DNA from: Flavobacteriaceae bacterium
GTDB lineage: Bacteria > Bacteroidota > Bacteroidia > Flavobacteriales > Flavobacteriaceae
DNA: 64,000 bases
NCBI GenBank assembly: GCA_002746415.1
Contig: NVXD01000004.1
Span: 62,001 to 126,000 of the forward strand
Reading direction: 5' to 3'
Positions 15,444 through 25,388 of the stretch are shown here, piece by piece. The notes under the pieces are model-generated. The model was not told the origin of the DNA and made no database searches. It was given only the letters and a program-made list of their open reading frames with translations. Positions within the stretch are counted from its first letter, which is position 1; each line of letters begins with the position of its first letter. A program made the position numbers and the translations under genes.

Positions 15444-18290
15444 ATGAGAATTTTGATATTTCTTTTTTTCGGATTAACCTTAAGCATCCATAGTCAATAC
15501 AAGCCTACATCTCAGCAAAACATTCTAGAATCCTTGCGCCAAAAACAAAGTATGGCTGAAGCTTCTTTAGTAAAAAACATCCCCTTGAAAAACATTGGTC
15601 CAGCTATAATGAGCGGCCGAGTAGTAGATGTGGATGTAAATCCAAATAATCCAATAGAGTTTTATGTAGGCTACGCCTCAGGCGGACTTTGGTATACGAA
15701 CAATAACGGTACTTCTTTTACCCCTGTTTTGGATAATTCATCAACCCAAAACGTAGGCGATATAGCTGTGGATTGGCTTTCAGGAACCATTTGGGTAGGT
15801 ACTGGCGAAAACAACTCATCCAGATCTTCCTATGCTGGTATTGGTATTCTAAAATCAATAGACAAAGGTAAAACCTGGCAAAATATGGGTTTAACAGATT
15901 CCCATCATATTGGTCGTATTTTAATCAACCCTAAAAATGTAAACGAGGTGGTTGTTGGCGTAACAGGGCATCTGTATTCTTCCAATTCTGAACGCGGAAT
16001 TTACAAAACCACTGATGGTGGTAGTACGTGGAACAAAACACTTTTTATTAGCAATGATACAGGAATCATAGATGTGGCCTTTGCCCCAAATAATTTTAAT
16101 ATTCAATATGCGGCAGCATGGGAAAAGAATAGAAAAGCATGGGATTTTAATGGTAGTGGTACTGAATCCGGAATCTATAAAAGTAGTGATGGTGGCACCA
16201 CATGGACAAAATCATCAACTCCTGAAAGTGGATTTCCAACTGGTCTTGGAGTTGGTAGAATAGGTCTAGCCGTTTTTGATGAGCATACCGTTTACGCAGT
16301 TCATGACAACCAGTTTAGAAGGGATAAAAAGAAAGATGACCATAAAAAATCTGATGGCCTGCAAAAGGACGACTTTAAATCCATGAGTATTGATCAGCTT
16401 TTAAAATTGAATAATAAAAAATTAAACGACTATTTAAAAATCAATGGTTTTCATGAAAAATATAAGGCAGACAATATAAAAAACATGGTTCGTGATGGTG
16501 CTATACAGCCTATTGAGTTAGCCAAATATTTAGAAAATGCAAACACCATGTTATTTGATACTCCTGTAATTGGTGCTGAGGTGTACCAAAGCAACAATGC
16601 CGGAGCAAATTGGACAAAAATGAATAAAAAAAACATTGATGGCCTTTTTTATAGTTATGGGTATTATTTTGCTCAAATTACGGTAGACCCTTCTAACAAG
16701 ACCAACATTTATTTGGCAGGCGTTCCCATCATTAAATCTAAAGATGGTGGCAGAACTTTTGAATCCATAAACGGGGAAAATGTTCATGCAGATCACCATT
16801 CCATCTGGGTAAACCCTAAAACACCTGGGCACTTGATCAACGGAAATGATGGTGGTGTAAATATTTCTTACGATGATGGAGCTACTTGGATTAAAAATAA
16901 TTCACCTGCGGTAGGCCAGTTTTATGCTATTAATATTGACCATGAAAAACCTTATAATGTCTATGGTGGATTACAAGACAATGGGGTTTGGAAAGGTGCA
17001 CACAATGCTCAAACCAATGACCAATGGCACCACACTGGTCATAATCCTTGGACGTCCATCTTGGGTGGTGACGGCATGCAAATACAGATTGACAAAAGAA
17101 ATTCTAACATTGTTTACACGGGTTATCAATTTGGAAATTATTATAGGTTGGATGTTGACAAAGGTAAATCAACACGCATCCAACCTGTTCATGAACTGGG
17201 TGAAAGCCCGTATAGATTCAACTGGCAAACCCCCATTTTACTTTCTAGTCATAATCAGGATATTCTTTATTTAGGAAGCAACAAATTACATCGTTCCTTA
17301 AATCAAGGTGATGATTGGGAGACTATTTCAGATGATTTAACCCAAGGTGGAAAACAAGGAAATGTGGCCTATGGCACATTCACCTCAATTTCAGAATCTC
17401 CCTTTAAATTTGGTTTGCTTTATACTGGTAGTGATGATGGTTTGGTACATATCACCAAAAATGGTGGTGGTAACTGGGAACAAATTTCCAGTTCTTTTCC
17501 TAGGAATCTTTGGGTAAGTAGAATAATTGCTTCCAAGCATAAAAAGGAAAGGGTCTATGTTACTCTTAATGGGTATCGCCAGGATAATTTTACACCATAT
17601 GTATATCAAAGCAATGATTATGGAAAAACATGGAAAAGTATTGCTAATAACATTCCAGCATCCCCTGTAAATGTAATATTAGAAGATCCTGAGAATGAAA
17701 ACCTATTGTTTGTTGGCACAGACAATGGCCTGTACGCTTCCTTTGACCAAGGAAATACCTGGGAGCTTTTCCAAAACGGAATGCCCAATGTAGCGGTACA
17801 CGATTTGGTGATACAACCTGAAGCCAAGCATCTATTAGTGGGTACTCATGGACGTAGCATCTACAAAGCGGATATTTCACATTTACAAGAGTTGTCTTCT
17901 GAAATCCTACAAAAAAAATTACATGTCCTTAGTATAAATAACATAAAACATTCCAAAAACTGGGGTAGTTCCTTAGATCCATGGGGGAAACCTAATACTC
18001 CGGGATTGGATGTTACTTTTTTCACGGCAAAAGAAGGAACTTATAAAGCAAGTATTCAAACAATGAATGGTACAGAAGTGAGTGCAACCTCCATTGATTC
18101 AGACAAAGGTTTTAACATACTCTCTTATGATGTGGCATTTTCCAAAGCAGGAAAAAGCAACTATTTAAAGAAAAACAAAAAACAACTTACTGAGGCCAAA
18201 AACGGAAAAACCTATTTGCCTAAAGGAAAATATACAATAGTAATTTCTGGAAATGGAGCAACGGAAAAAACAACTTTTGAGATTGAATAA
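15444..18290 (+). CDS. Secreted sortilin/BNR-repeat (VPS10-like) protein
   Basis: 948 residues with a signal peptide (MRILIFLFFGLTLSIHSQYK). The body has many BNR/Asp-box motifs typical of sialidase- and VPS10-type propellers: SIDKGKTWQNM, TTDGGSTWNKT, SSDGGTTWTKS, NNAGANWTKM, SKDGGRTFES, SYDDGATWIKN, KNGGGNWEQ, SNDYGKTWKS and SFDQGNTWEL. A charged helical insert (about residues 295-360, rich in Lys and Asp) interrupts the propeller. Such proteins are abundant in marine flavobacteria and often called glycosyl hydrolases, but no catalytic residues can be pointed to. A possible -7 element TATTTTTG lies at 15392-15399. Whether it belongs functionally to the preceding ribose operon is unclear. 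Confidence 0.82.
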   Translation: MRILIFLFFGLTLSIHSQYKPTSQQNILESLRQKQSMAEASLVKNIPLKNIGPAIMSGRVVDVDVNPNNPIEFYVGYASGGLWYTNNNGTSFTPVLDNSSTQNVGDIAVDWLSGTIWVGTGENNSSRSSYAGIGILKSIDKGKTWQNMGLTDSHHIGRILINPKNVNEVVVGVTGHLYSSNSERGIYKTTDGGSTWNKTLFISNDTGIIDVAFAPNNFNIQYAAAWEKNRKAWDFNGSGTESGIYKSSDGGTTWTKSSTPESGFPTGLGVGRIGLAVFDEHTVYAVHDNQFRRDKKKDDHKKSDGLQKDDFKSMSIDQLLKLNNKKLNDYLKINGFHEKYKADNIKNMVRDGAIQPIELAKYLENANTMLFDTPVIGAEVYQSNNAGANWTKMNKKNIDGLFYSYGYYFAQITVDPSNKTNIYLAGVPIIKSKDGGRTFESINGENVHADHHSIWVNPKTPGHLINGNDGGVNISYDDGATWIKNNSPAVGQFYAINIDHEKPYNVYGGLQDNGVWKGAHNAQTNDQWHHTGHNPWTSILGGDGMQIQIDKRNSNIVYTGYQFGNYYRLDVDKGKSTRIQPVHELGESPYRFNWQTPILLSSHNQDILYLGSNKLHRSLNQGDDWETISDDLTQGGKQGNVAYGTFTSISESPFKFGLLYTGSDDGLVHITKNGGGNWEQISSSFPRNLWVSRIIASKHKKERVYVTLNGYRQDNFTPYVYQSNDYGKTWKSIANNIPASPVNVILEDPENENLLFVGTDNGLYASFDQGNTWELFQNGMPNVAVHDLVIQPEAKHLLVGTHGRSIYKADISHLQELSSEILQKKLHVLSINNIKHSKNWGSSLDPWGKPNTPGLDVTFFTAKEGTYKASIQTMNGTEVSATSIDSDKGFNILSYDVAFSKAGKSNYLKKNKKQLTEAKNGKTYLPKGKYTIVISGNGATEKTTFEIE

Positions 18291-18312
18291 AAACCAGTAA
18301 AACCAACCATAA

Positions 18313-19491
18313 ATGAAATCTGATAGAAAAAAAAGAATTAAGTCCATTGACATGCTTCGAGGTCTAGTCATTATTATCATGGCATTGGATCATGTTAGAG
18401 ATTACTTTCATTATGATGCCTTTTTCTTTGACCCTACAGATTTAACCCAAACCAGTATTCCTTTATTTTGGACCCGGTTTATAACACATTTTTGTGCGCC
18501 AGTATTTGTCTTTTTAGCTGGGACCTCTGCCTTTTTGGTTGGGCAAAGGATAACCAAAAAGGATTTATCTGTTTGGCTTTTAAAAAGAGGGATTTGGTTG
18601 GTGATTGCAGAGCTCACAATCATAAAATTGGCTTGGATGTTTCAAATGGATTTTACAAGTATCGTTCTTCAAGTAATATGGATACTGGGCATAAGCATGA
18701 TTTTTCTGGCAGGTTTTATTCATTTTCCTAAAAAAATAATGATTGCACTGGCACTAATTGCTATTTTCGGACATAACCTTTTAGACTCATTCTCACCTGT
18801 TGATCCTTTGGCATCAGGCATTTGGTCATTTTTACATGTATTTACCATTGTGCCTATAGGGAGTCTTGAGATTTTTACAGGTTATTCCATACTTCCATGG
18901 GTTTTTGTGATGCCACTGGGTTATTACTTTGGTGAACTTTATAAGCCCTCGGTTGCCTCCGAATATAGGGTTAAAAAACTATGGCAGTTGGGCTTGGGAA
19001 TTACAATTTTATTTTTAGTGCTAAGGTTTATAAATCTATATGGGGACCCAGTTCCTTGGACCACCCAAAACACGATTGGACATACTGTATTATCCTTTTT
19101 TAATGTAAATAAATATCCGCCATCATTGTTATATTTATTAATAACACTAGGTCCTTCAATTATCTTTTTGGCCTTGACAGAGAATTGGGGAAATTGGTTA
19201 TCTGAAAAACTCGTAGTCATTGGCAAAGTCCCTATGTTCTTTTACATTATTCATATTTATGCTATTCATTTCTTTGCTGTAATTGCTGCTATGGCAACAG
19301 GATTCAGCTTTTCCGATATGATTATAGATATATGGGTAACACTCGAACCAAATCTGCAAGGATATGGTTTTAACCTATGGGTCGTTTACACGGTTTGGAT
19401 TTTTATTGTGCTGCTGTTATATCCCATTTGCAATTGGTACAATACCTATAAAACCAACAATAGGGAAAAATGGTGGCTATCCTATATATAA
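18313..19491 (+). CDS. Membrane protein of the DUF1624/heparan-alpha-glucosaminide N-acetyltransferase-like family
   Basis: 392 residues with about ten hydrophobic segments. The N-terminus KKRIKSIDMLRGLVIIIMAL followed by DHVRDYFHYDAF is the signature of this family: a short basic cytoplasmic tail, then the first helix with D-H-x-R. FCAPVFVFLAGTSAFL matches the second helix, and VIGKVPMFFYIIHIYAIHFF is a further family block. Human HGSNAT transfers acetyl groups across a membrane to glucosamine; the bacterial role is usually unknown. It starts 22 bp after the BNR protein and is probably cotranscribed. The function here is inferred from family only. Confidence 0.8.
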   Translation: MKSDRKKRIKSIDMLRGLVIIIMALDHVRDYFHYDAFFFDPTDLTQTSIPLFWTRFITHFCAPVFVFLAGTSAFLVGQRITKKDLSVWLLKRGIWLVIAELTIIKLAWMFQMDFTSIVLQVIWILGISMIFLAGFIHFPKKIMIALALIAIFGHNLLDSFSPVDPLASGIWSFLHVFTIVPIGSLEIFTGYSILPWVFVMPLGYYFGELYKPSVASEYRVKKLWQLGLGITILFLVLRFINLYGDPVPWTTQNTIGHTVLSFFNVNKYPPSLLYLLITLGPSIIFLALTENWGNWLSEKLVVIGKVPMFFYIIHIYAIHFFAVIAAMATGFSFSDMIIDIWVTLEPNLQGYGFNLWVVYTVWIFIVLLLYPICNWYNTYKTNNREKWWLSYI

Positions 19492-19511
19492 CCCTTAAAT
19501 AAAAATAAAAC

Positions 19512-20621
19512 TTGGCTGAACTATTTAAGAATATTTATAACAAAGAATTCTTTAATGCTTTTACAAATGTCATTCAACAGATTGAATCCGATTTTGACAA
19601 GACGTCCTTTTTAAAGAACATTTATGATGATGAATGGGAAAACAAGGAGTTAAAACAACGCATGAGGCATATCACTGTAGTGTTGAAAAATCATCTGCAC
19701 AAAGACTTTGATAAAAATGCAGTAACTATTTTAAATCTCATTCCTCAATTAGAAAAATCAGGGTTTAAACCTGATAATCTCGAATTTATTTTTCTTCCAG
19801 ATTTTATAGAAGTCTTTGGAATGGAAAATTATGATTTATCCATAAAAGCATTTGAACAAATAACACAATTCGTAAGTTGCGAATTTGCCGTAAGGCCCTT
19901 CATTATTGCATATAAAAAAGAAATGATGGGGCAGATGTTGTCATGGTCAAAACACAAGCATCCTATGGTAAGGCGACTTTCCTCAGAAGGTTGTAGACCA
20001 AGATTGCCGTGGGCAATGGCAATTACATCCTTAAAAAATAGTCCTAAACCAATACTCCCAATTCTTGAAAATTTAAAAGATGACACCTCAGAATCTGTAA
20101 GAAGAAGTGTGGCCAATAATTTAAATGATATTTCTAAAGACAATCCTGATGTGGTCATCCATCTTGCAAAAAAATGGCAGGGGATAACGCTAGAAACAGA
20201 TTGGTTAATTAAACATGCCTGTAGAACTCTTTTAAAGCAAGGAAACCCAGAGGTAATGCAATTATTTGGCTTTGGTTCAATTACTGAAATTAATATTGAA
20301 GGATTTCAAATTTTTAACCCTAAAGTTAAAATAGGGGAATATGTGAAATTCAGATTTAAGCTTATAAATACAAGTGATTCAAAGACGAAAATAAGATTGG
20401 AATATGGCCTATATTATCAAAAGGCAAATGGTTCCCTATCAAAGAAAGTATTTAAAATAAGTGAAAGAGAATATCCTGAAAATTCAACCAAAACTATTGA
20501 AAGGAAACAATCTTTTAAAGTGATTACTACAAGGAAATTTCATCTTGGAAAACATCAACTAGCGATAATCATCAATGGAAATGAGTTTGAAAAATATGAT
20601 TTTGAGCTTGTTGAAACATAA
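19512..20621 (+). CDS. AlkC-type DNA alkylation repeat protein with C-terminal Ig-like domain
   Basis: 369 residues translated from a TTG at 19512; an in-frame stop at 19500 leaves no ATG upstream, and the conserved N-terminus LFKNIYNKEFF would be lost if a later ATG were used. The HEAT-like repeats are typical of AlkC/AlkD glycosylases, and HPMVRRLSSEGCRPRLPWA (about residue 153) is a strong AlkC family signature. The last ~110 residues look like a beta-sandwich (GFGSITEINIEGFQIFNPKV onward), resembling the Ig-like domain of the AlkC-alpha branch, which contacts DNA. The enzyme would excise 3-methyladenine or 3-methylcytosine-type lesions. The gene follows the DUF1624 gene by 20 bp. Confidence 0.8.
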   Translation: MAELFKNIYNKEFFNAFTNVIQQIESDFDKTSFLKNIYDDEWENKELKQRMRHITVVLKNHLHKDFDKNAVTILNLIPQLEKSGFKPDNLEFIFLPDFIEVFGMENYDLSIKAFEQITQFVSCEFAVRPFIIAYKKEMMGQMLSWSKHKHPMVRRLSSEGCRPRLPWAMAITSLKNSPKPILPILENLKDDTSESVRRSVANNLNDISKDNPDVVIHLAKKWQGITLETDWLIKHACRTLLKQGNPEVMQLFGFGSITEINIEGFQIFNPKVKIGEYVKFRFKLINTSDSKTKIRLEYGLYYQKANGSLSKKVFKISEREYPENSTKTIERKQSFKVITTRKFHLGKHQLAIIINGNEFEKYDFELVET

Positions 20622-20644
20622 TGGGTTTAATTAAAATTTCTTTC

Positions 20645-21604
20645 TTATTTCCCTACATGAAACAAGGCATCTCCTTGATTAACAACCGCTTGATGGTTAA
20701 CACAGAAAACATGCCCATCAAAAGGAGCTTTAATTTTTTTCGATTTCTTTGCTAAAGTATCCGTAATTAAACCTATTACTTGTCCCTTAGTGATTTTAGA
20801 TCCGTTGATGATTTCAGGAATAAACATTCCAGCAGCAGCAGCTCTTATCCATTTCCTTTCTGTGAGCGACACTGTTGGGGTTTTCCTTACTTTTAAGGGC
20901 TCGGCCAACATACCAAAATAATGCAACACATTTTTAATTCCCCTAATCCCAATTGTAATGGCATCTTCATTGAACCGCATGCTCTCACCGGCTTCATAAA
21001 CTATGGTAGGTTTTCCCATATTGTAAGCCGTTTTTCTAAAGGAGCCACTGATTAATCTCGAAGGGAACAAAAATGGGGCATTAAATACATCTGCAAGCTT
21101 CTTGGCATCATCATCACTACTAGAATACCTTACTTGGGGGAAATTATGTCGTTGCCCTCCTCCTGTGTGCAGATCAATTCCAAAATCTATTTGAGGCAAT
21201 ATTTCAGATGTATTGTGATAAGCAATCCTACTGGCCAGTGAACCTGATTTTATGCCTGGAAAGCTTCTATTTACATCTTTGCCATCTGGCACATCCCTTG
21301 AGAAATGAATAAATCCAAAAACATTAAGAATGGGAACGGCAATTACAGCTCCTTTATTAATGTTTAGCTGTTTTTCTTGCAACATTCTCCTCACTGTTTC
21401 CACCCCGTTTATTTCATCGCCATGCAACCCTGCCTGAATTAAAATTGTTGGACCAGCGTTTTTAGAATTGAACACATGTACTGGGATGTCAATAAGTGTT
21501 CCTGTGGGCAGGCGTGCAATATTAATTTGCACCAACTTATTTTTCCCTGGTGGCACCTTTGTACCTCCTATGGTAATTGTTCTATTTTCTTTTACGATGT
21601 CCAT
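20645..21604 (-). CDS. Succinylglutamate desuccinylase/aspartoacylase (AstE/AspA) family protein
   Basis: 319 residues from the ATG at 21604; the frame continues further upstream inside rimK but the conserved region begins at MDIVKENRTITIGGTKVPPG. A zinc carboxypeptidase-like fold is indicated by IQAGLHGDEINGVETVRRM (zinc His and Glu), INRSF-like DVNRSFPG and DFGIDLHTGGG (third ligand His). The C-terminus carries a biotinyl-like barrel (GSKITKGQVIGLI, KKIKAPFDGHVF). It overlaps the end of rimK by 23 bp, so the two are translationally coupled. Proteins of this group that sit beside RimK-like ligases may remove what the ligase adds; the substrate here is not known. Confidence 0.85.
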   Translation of the reverse strand: MDIVKENRTITIGGTKVPPGKNKLVQINIARLPTGTLIDIPVHVFNSKNAGPTILIQAGLHGDEINGVETVRRMLQEKQLNINKGAVIAVPILNVFGFIHFSRDVPDGKDVNRSFPGIKSGSLASRIAYHNTSEILPQIDFGIDLHTGGGQRHNFPQVRYSSSDDDAKKLADVFNAPFLFPSRLISGSFRKTAYNMGKPTIVYEAGESMRFNEDAITIGIRGIKNVLHYFGMLAEPLKVRKTPTVSLTERKWIRAAAAGMFIPEIINGSKITKGQVIGLITDTLAKKSKKIKAPFDGHVFCVNHQAVVNQGDALFHVGK

Positions 21605-22472
21605 TTTTCTCAACAAATTGAACAATTTCTTTGGCAATGTTTTTCCCAGTAGCAGCTTCAACACCTTGTAGCCCAGGAGAAGCATTTACTTCTATTAATA
21701 ATGGTCCTTTTTTAGAACGAAGCAAATCTACCCCAGCAACACCTAAACCCAAATACTTGGCAGCATTCAAGGCAATATACTCTTCCTTTGCTGAAGGTTT
21801 TATAGCTTCTACTTCTCCTCCAAGATGCACATTAGATCTAAATTCCCCAACTGCACAGATCCGTTTCATGCTAGCTACCACTTTGTTTCCAACCACAAAA
21901 ATCCGAATATCCTCACCGTTAGCCTCTTCAATATATTTTTGAATAAGAATGCTTGTATCCATTTTATAAAAAGTATCAATAATTGACTTGGCAGATTTTT
22001 GACTTTCAGCTAAAATCACCCCCAATCCTTGAGTGCCTTCCTGCAGTTTAATGATAACGGGGGTACCCCCCAATATTTTTATTTGTTCTTCTATATTGTC
22101 TGGATTAATAGAAAACAATGTTTCAGGAATGGGAATTCCTTTTCTAGCCATTATTTGTAAGGTTCTTACTTTATTTCTTGCCCGGGTTATTGCCAAAGAA
22201 CGTGCAGTGCTAAAGATCCCGTTCATTTCAAACTGCTTTACAATCGCCGCTCCATGTCTAGTTACCTTGGCGCCAATTCTAGGGATAATAGCATCAAAAT
22301 CATCTGTGATGTTTTCATCTCCTAAATAAATTTGGGGCTTTCCAGAGCCTAGCTTCACAGAACATTTGGTATGATCAATCAATTCCACATAGTGGCCTAG
22401 TTTCTGTGCCTCCTCGGCTATTCTCTTTGTAGAATAGACATTTAAACTAACAGATAAGAGTCCGATATCCAT
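21582..22472 (-). CDS. rimK: RimK-like alpha-L-glutamate ligase (ATP-grasp)
   Basis: 296 residues from the ATG at 22472 (MDIGLLSVSLNVYSTKRIAE). An ATG at 22514 would add 14 residues, but it lies within a TAnnTTTG-like element (22512-22522, minus strand), so the shorter start is preferred and matches the usual RimK N-terminus. ATP-grasp features: TPVIIKLQEGTQGLGVILAE (glycine-rich phosphate loop), ILIQKYIEEANGEDIRIFVV and the Mg-binding GPLLIEVNASPGLQGVE. E. coli RimK adds glutamates to ribosomal protein S6 C-termini. It is overlapped by the AstE-like gene, a pairing I recognise from other Bacteroidetes, suggesting a modify/demodify couple. Confidence 0.88.
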   Translation of the reverse strand: MDIGLLSVSLNVYSTKRIAEEAQKLGHYVELIDHTKCSVKLGSGKPQIYLGDENITDDFDAIIPRIGAKVTRHGAAIVKQFEMNGIFSTARSLAITRARNKVRTLQIMARKGIPIPETLFSINPDNIEEQIKILGGTPVIIKLQEGTQGLGVILAESQKSAKSIIDTFYKMDTSILIQKYIEEANGEDIRIFVVGNKVVASMKRICAVGEFRSNVHLGGEVEAIKPSAKEEYIALNAAKYLGLGVAGVDLLRSKKGPLLIEVNASPGLQGVEAATGKNIAKEIVQFVEKNGHRKRK

Positions 22473-22592
22473 TTTTTGAATAAGCTTTATTAATTGATAT
22501 GTAATATTATACAAAAATTATAATAACAGCAATCTCCATGAAATAAGTTCTTTAAAATAGTTCTAAATATTAAAAGTATAGAAGTCTACTCT

Positions 22593-22622
22593 TTGTTACT
22601 AACGGTCTGTGCAGTAAATTTG
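22593..22622 (+). promoter_or_regulatory. sdh operon promoter
   Basis: TTG at 22593-22595, a 19-bp spacer and an exact TAnnTTTG match (TAAATTTG) at 22615-22622, the optimal Bacteroidetes arrangement. The predicted start near 22628 gives a leader of about 13 nt before the sdhC ATG at 22641. Confidence 0.7.
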
Positions 22623-22640
22623 CCGCAAATACCTTAACCA

Positions 22641-23300
22641 ATGAGCGGATTTTTTAAATCTTCAATAGGTAGAAAGTTCATGATGGCGCTTTCTGCTTTT
22701 TTCTTGATGTTTTTTCTTTTACAACATTTTGCAATAAACATTCTTTCTGTTTTTAGTCCGAATGTTTTTAATGAGGTTTCCTATTTTATGGGCACCAACC
22801 CACTAATTCAATATGTAATGCAGCCTGTATTACTCTTTGGAATTGTGTATCATTTTGTGATGGGTTTTATTTTAGAACTAAAAAACAGAAAAGCCCAAAC
22901 CGTGAAATATGCTAAAAACAATGGAGCTGCAAATTCTACATGGGTGAGTAGAAACATGATTTATACTGGTTTGTTCATTTTATTATTTATGGTCTTTCAT
23001 TTTAATGACTTTTGGGTGCCAGAGATTGTAGATAAGTTTATAGAGGGTAATAGTCAAGTAGGAAAAGATTATCATCATCATGTAGTTACCATGTTCGAAA
23101 ACCCTGTAAGGATTGGGGTATACGTTTTAGCTTTTGTGTTTCTAGCACTACACTTACTACATGGATTTAATTCTGCTTTCCAATCTGTTGGAGCAAATAA
23201 TAAATATACAAAAGGCTTAAAAGGATTTGGAAAGGCATATGCCCTTCTAATTCCATTGGGATTTATTTTTATAGCTCTTTTTCATCATTTCAACCATTAA
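22641..23300 (+). CDS. sdhC: Succinate dehydrogenase cytochrome b subunit
   Basis: 219 residues with five hydrophobic segments, the single-anchor type-B membrane subunit used by Bacteroidetes succinate:quinone oxidoreductases. It binds two haems and links succinate oxidation to menaquinone. The N-terminus [20 protein letters not shown] and the following [14 protein letters not shown] are family signatures; candidate haem-ligand histidines lie in [28 protein letters not shown] and LALHLLHGF. It is first in sdhCAB, with sdhA starting 10 bp downstream and a strong promoter upstream. Confidence 0.95.
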   Translation: MSGFFKSSIGRKFMMALSAFFLMFFLLQHFAINILSVFSPNVFNEVSYFMGTNPLIQYVMQPVLLFGIVYHFVMGFILELKNRKAQTVKYAKNNGAANSTWVSRNMIYTGLFILLFMVFHFNDFWVPEIVDKFIEGNSQVGKDYHHHVVTMFENPVRIGVYVLAFVFLALHLLHGFNSAFQSVGANNKYTKGLKGFGKAYALLIPLGFIFIALFHHFNH

Positions 23301-23310
23301 TCTGAATACA

Positions 23311-25323
23311 ATGGCTTTAGATTCAAAAGTACCAAAAGGTCCAATTAAAGATAAATGGACAGATTATAAAAATCATATAGATTTAGTAAACCCGGCAAAC
23401 AAGCGTAATATAGATATTATTGTTGTTGGTACGGGCTTAGCAGGAGGTTCTGCTGCTGCTACCTTGGCAGAATTAGGGTATAACGTAAAAGCTTTTGCTT
23501 ACCAAGATTCTCCGCGACGTGCACACTCTATTGCTGCACAAGGGGGAATTAATGCCGCTAAAAACTATCAAGGTGATGGGGATTCTACCTATAGGTTGTT
23601 TTATGATACCGTAAAAGGAGGCGATTATCGTTCTCGAGAGGCAAACGTGTATCGTTTGGCAGAAGTATCAGCAAATATTATAGACCAATGTGTTGCTCAA
23701 GGTGTTCCTTTTGCTCGTGATTATGGAGGTTTATTAGACAACCGTTCCTTTGGGGGTGTTTTGGTTTCCAGAACATTTTATGCCAAAGGACAAACAGGAC
23801 AACAATTATTATTAGGAGCCTATTCTGCACTGAACCGACAAATTGCTCGTGGGAAAATTGAAATGTTTAACCGTCATGAAATGCTTGATGTTGTAAAGGT
23901 CGACGGAAAAGCAAGAGGAATCATTGCTCGTAATTTAATTACTGGTGAGATAGAAAGGCATTCAGCACACGCTGTAGTCATTGCATCCGGAGGCTATGGA
24001 AATGTATATTTCCTATCTACCAATGCTATGGGTAGTAACGCAACTGCTGCTTGGAAAATACATAAAAAGGGCGCTTATTTTGCAAACCCGTGTTATACAC
24101 AAATTCACCCAACATGTATTCCTCGTTCGGGAGATTATCAGTCTAAATTAACATTGATGTCTGAGTCTTTACGTAATGATGGGCGAATTTGGGTTCCAAA
24201 GAACATGGACGATGTATTGGCGATTAGAGAAGGTCGTAAAAAACCAACTGAATTGTCTGAAGAAGAAAGAGATTATTACTTAGAAAGACGTTACCCCGCA
24301 TTTGGAAACCTTGTGCCCCGTGACGTAGCATCGAGAGCAGCAAAAGAGCGCTGTGATGCTGGGTATGGTGTAAATGCAACAGGAGAAGCGGTATATCTGG
24401 ATTTTAAAACAGCTATTAACCGTTACGGGAAAGAACAAGCTAAAATAAGTGGGATTACTAATCCTTCCGAGGCAAAAATATATGAATTAGGTCAGGCTCT
24501 TATAGAAGAAAAATACGGAAACCTATTTCAAATGTATGAGAAAATCGTTGATGAGAATCCATACAAAACACCAATGATGATTTATCCGGCAACACACTAT
24601 ACCATGGGTGGTGTTTGGGTAGATTATAATTTAATGACTACAGTTCCAGGCTTGTATTGTATTGGGGAAGCAAATTTCTCTGATCATGGTGCCAACAGAC
24701 TTGGTGCATCGGCTTTAATGCAAGGTTTGGCGGATGGTTATTTCGTATTGCCTTATACCATTGGGAATTATTTATCCAATGATATCCGTACTGGAAAAAT
24801 TTCAACTGACACAACTGAATTTGATGAAGCTGAAAAAGAGGTGAAAAACAAAATAGACTTCTTTATCAATAATAATGGAAGTAAATCTGTGGACTATTTT
24901 CACAAACGCTTAGGAAAAGTAATGTGGGACAAGGTTGGTATGGCACGTACCGAAGAAGGTTTAAAAGAAGCCATGTCCGAAATAAAAGCAATCCGAGAAG
25001 AGTTCTGGAAAGAAGTAAAAGTTCCTGGAACGGCTGCTGAAATGAATCCAGAATTGGAAAAAGCAGGTAGAGTAGCTGATTTCTTAGAATTAGGAGAATT
25101 ATTTGCCAAAGATGCGCTTGATAGAAATGAATCTTGCGGAGGTCATTTCCGTGAAGAATCGGTTGAATTAGATGGTGAACAAAAAGGAGAAGCAAAGCGT
25201 AATGACAAGGATTATGCTTACGTATCTGCTTGGGAATATAAGGGAGAGCCTGCTGATGCTGTTTTACACAAAGAAGAATTAGAGTTCAAGGACATTGAAC
25301 TTAAACAAAGAAGTTATAAATAG
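23311..25323 (+). CDS. sdhA: Succinate dehydrogenase/fumarate reductase flavoprotein subunit
   Basis: 670 residues, the length expected for the type-B (fumarate-reductase-like) SdhA. Binds FAD and oxidises succinate to fumarate in the TCA cycle. Visible motifs: dinucleotide-binding [20 protein letters not shown] (residues about 35-54), the covalent FAD site [15 protein letters not shown], substrate-site [23 protein letters not shown] and the FAD-binding [21 protein letters not shown]. The C-terminal domain carries [16 protein letters not shown]. It lies between sdhC and sdhB in one operon. Confidence 0.97.
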   Translation: MALDSKVPKGPIKDKWTDYKNHIDLVNPANKRNIDIIVVGTGLAGGSAAATLAELGYNVKAFAYQDSPRRAHSIAAQGGINAAKNYQGDGDSTYRLFYDTVKGGDYRSREANVYRLAEVSANIIDQCVAQGVPFARDYGGLLDNRSFGGVLVSRTFYAKGQTGQQLLLGAYSALNRQIARGKIEMFNRHEMLDVVKVDGKARGIIARNLITGEIERHSAHAVVIASGGYGNVYFLSTNAMGSNATAAWKIHKKGAYFANPCYTQIHPTCIPRSGDYQSKLTLMSESLRNDGRIWVPKNMDDVLAIREGRKKPTELSEEERDYYLERRYPAFGNLVPRDVASRAAKERCDAGYGVNATGEAVYLDFKTAINRYGKEQAKISGITNPSEAKIYELGQALIEEKYGNLFQMYEKIVDENPYKTPMMIYPATHYTMGGVWVDYNLMTTVPGLYCIGEANFSDHGANRLGASALMQGLADGYFVLPYTIGNYLSNDIRTGKISTDTTEFDEAEKEVKNKIDFFINNNGSKSVDYFHKRLGKVMWDKVGMARTEEGLKEAMSEIKAIREEFWKEVKVPGTAAEMNPELEKAGRVADFLELGELFAKDALDRNESCGGHFREESVELDGEQKGEAKRNDKDYAYVSAWEYKGEPADAVLHKEELEFKDIELKQRSYK

Positions 25324-25388
25324 TATTGAGCTATTAGAGGTGAAATCATAAACTCACTACTTAATACTCATTACTCTATACTAAAAGA

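Noticed and set aside
15444-18290. Inclusion of the BNR-repeat protein in the ribose operon
   Set aside because: A 94-bp gap with its own possible -7 element separates it and no functional link to ribose is visible.
21605-21685. Longer AstE-like protein starting at 21685
   Set aside because: This stretch is the rimK coding sequence in another frame and is not conserved; the ATG at 21604 fits the family.
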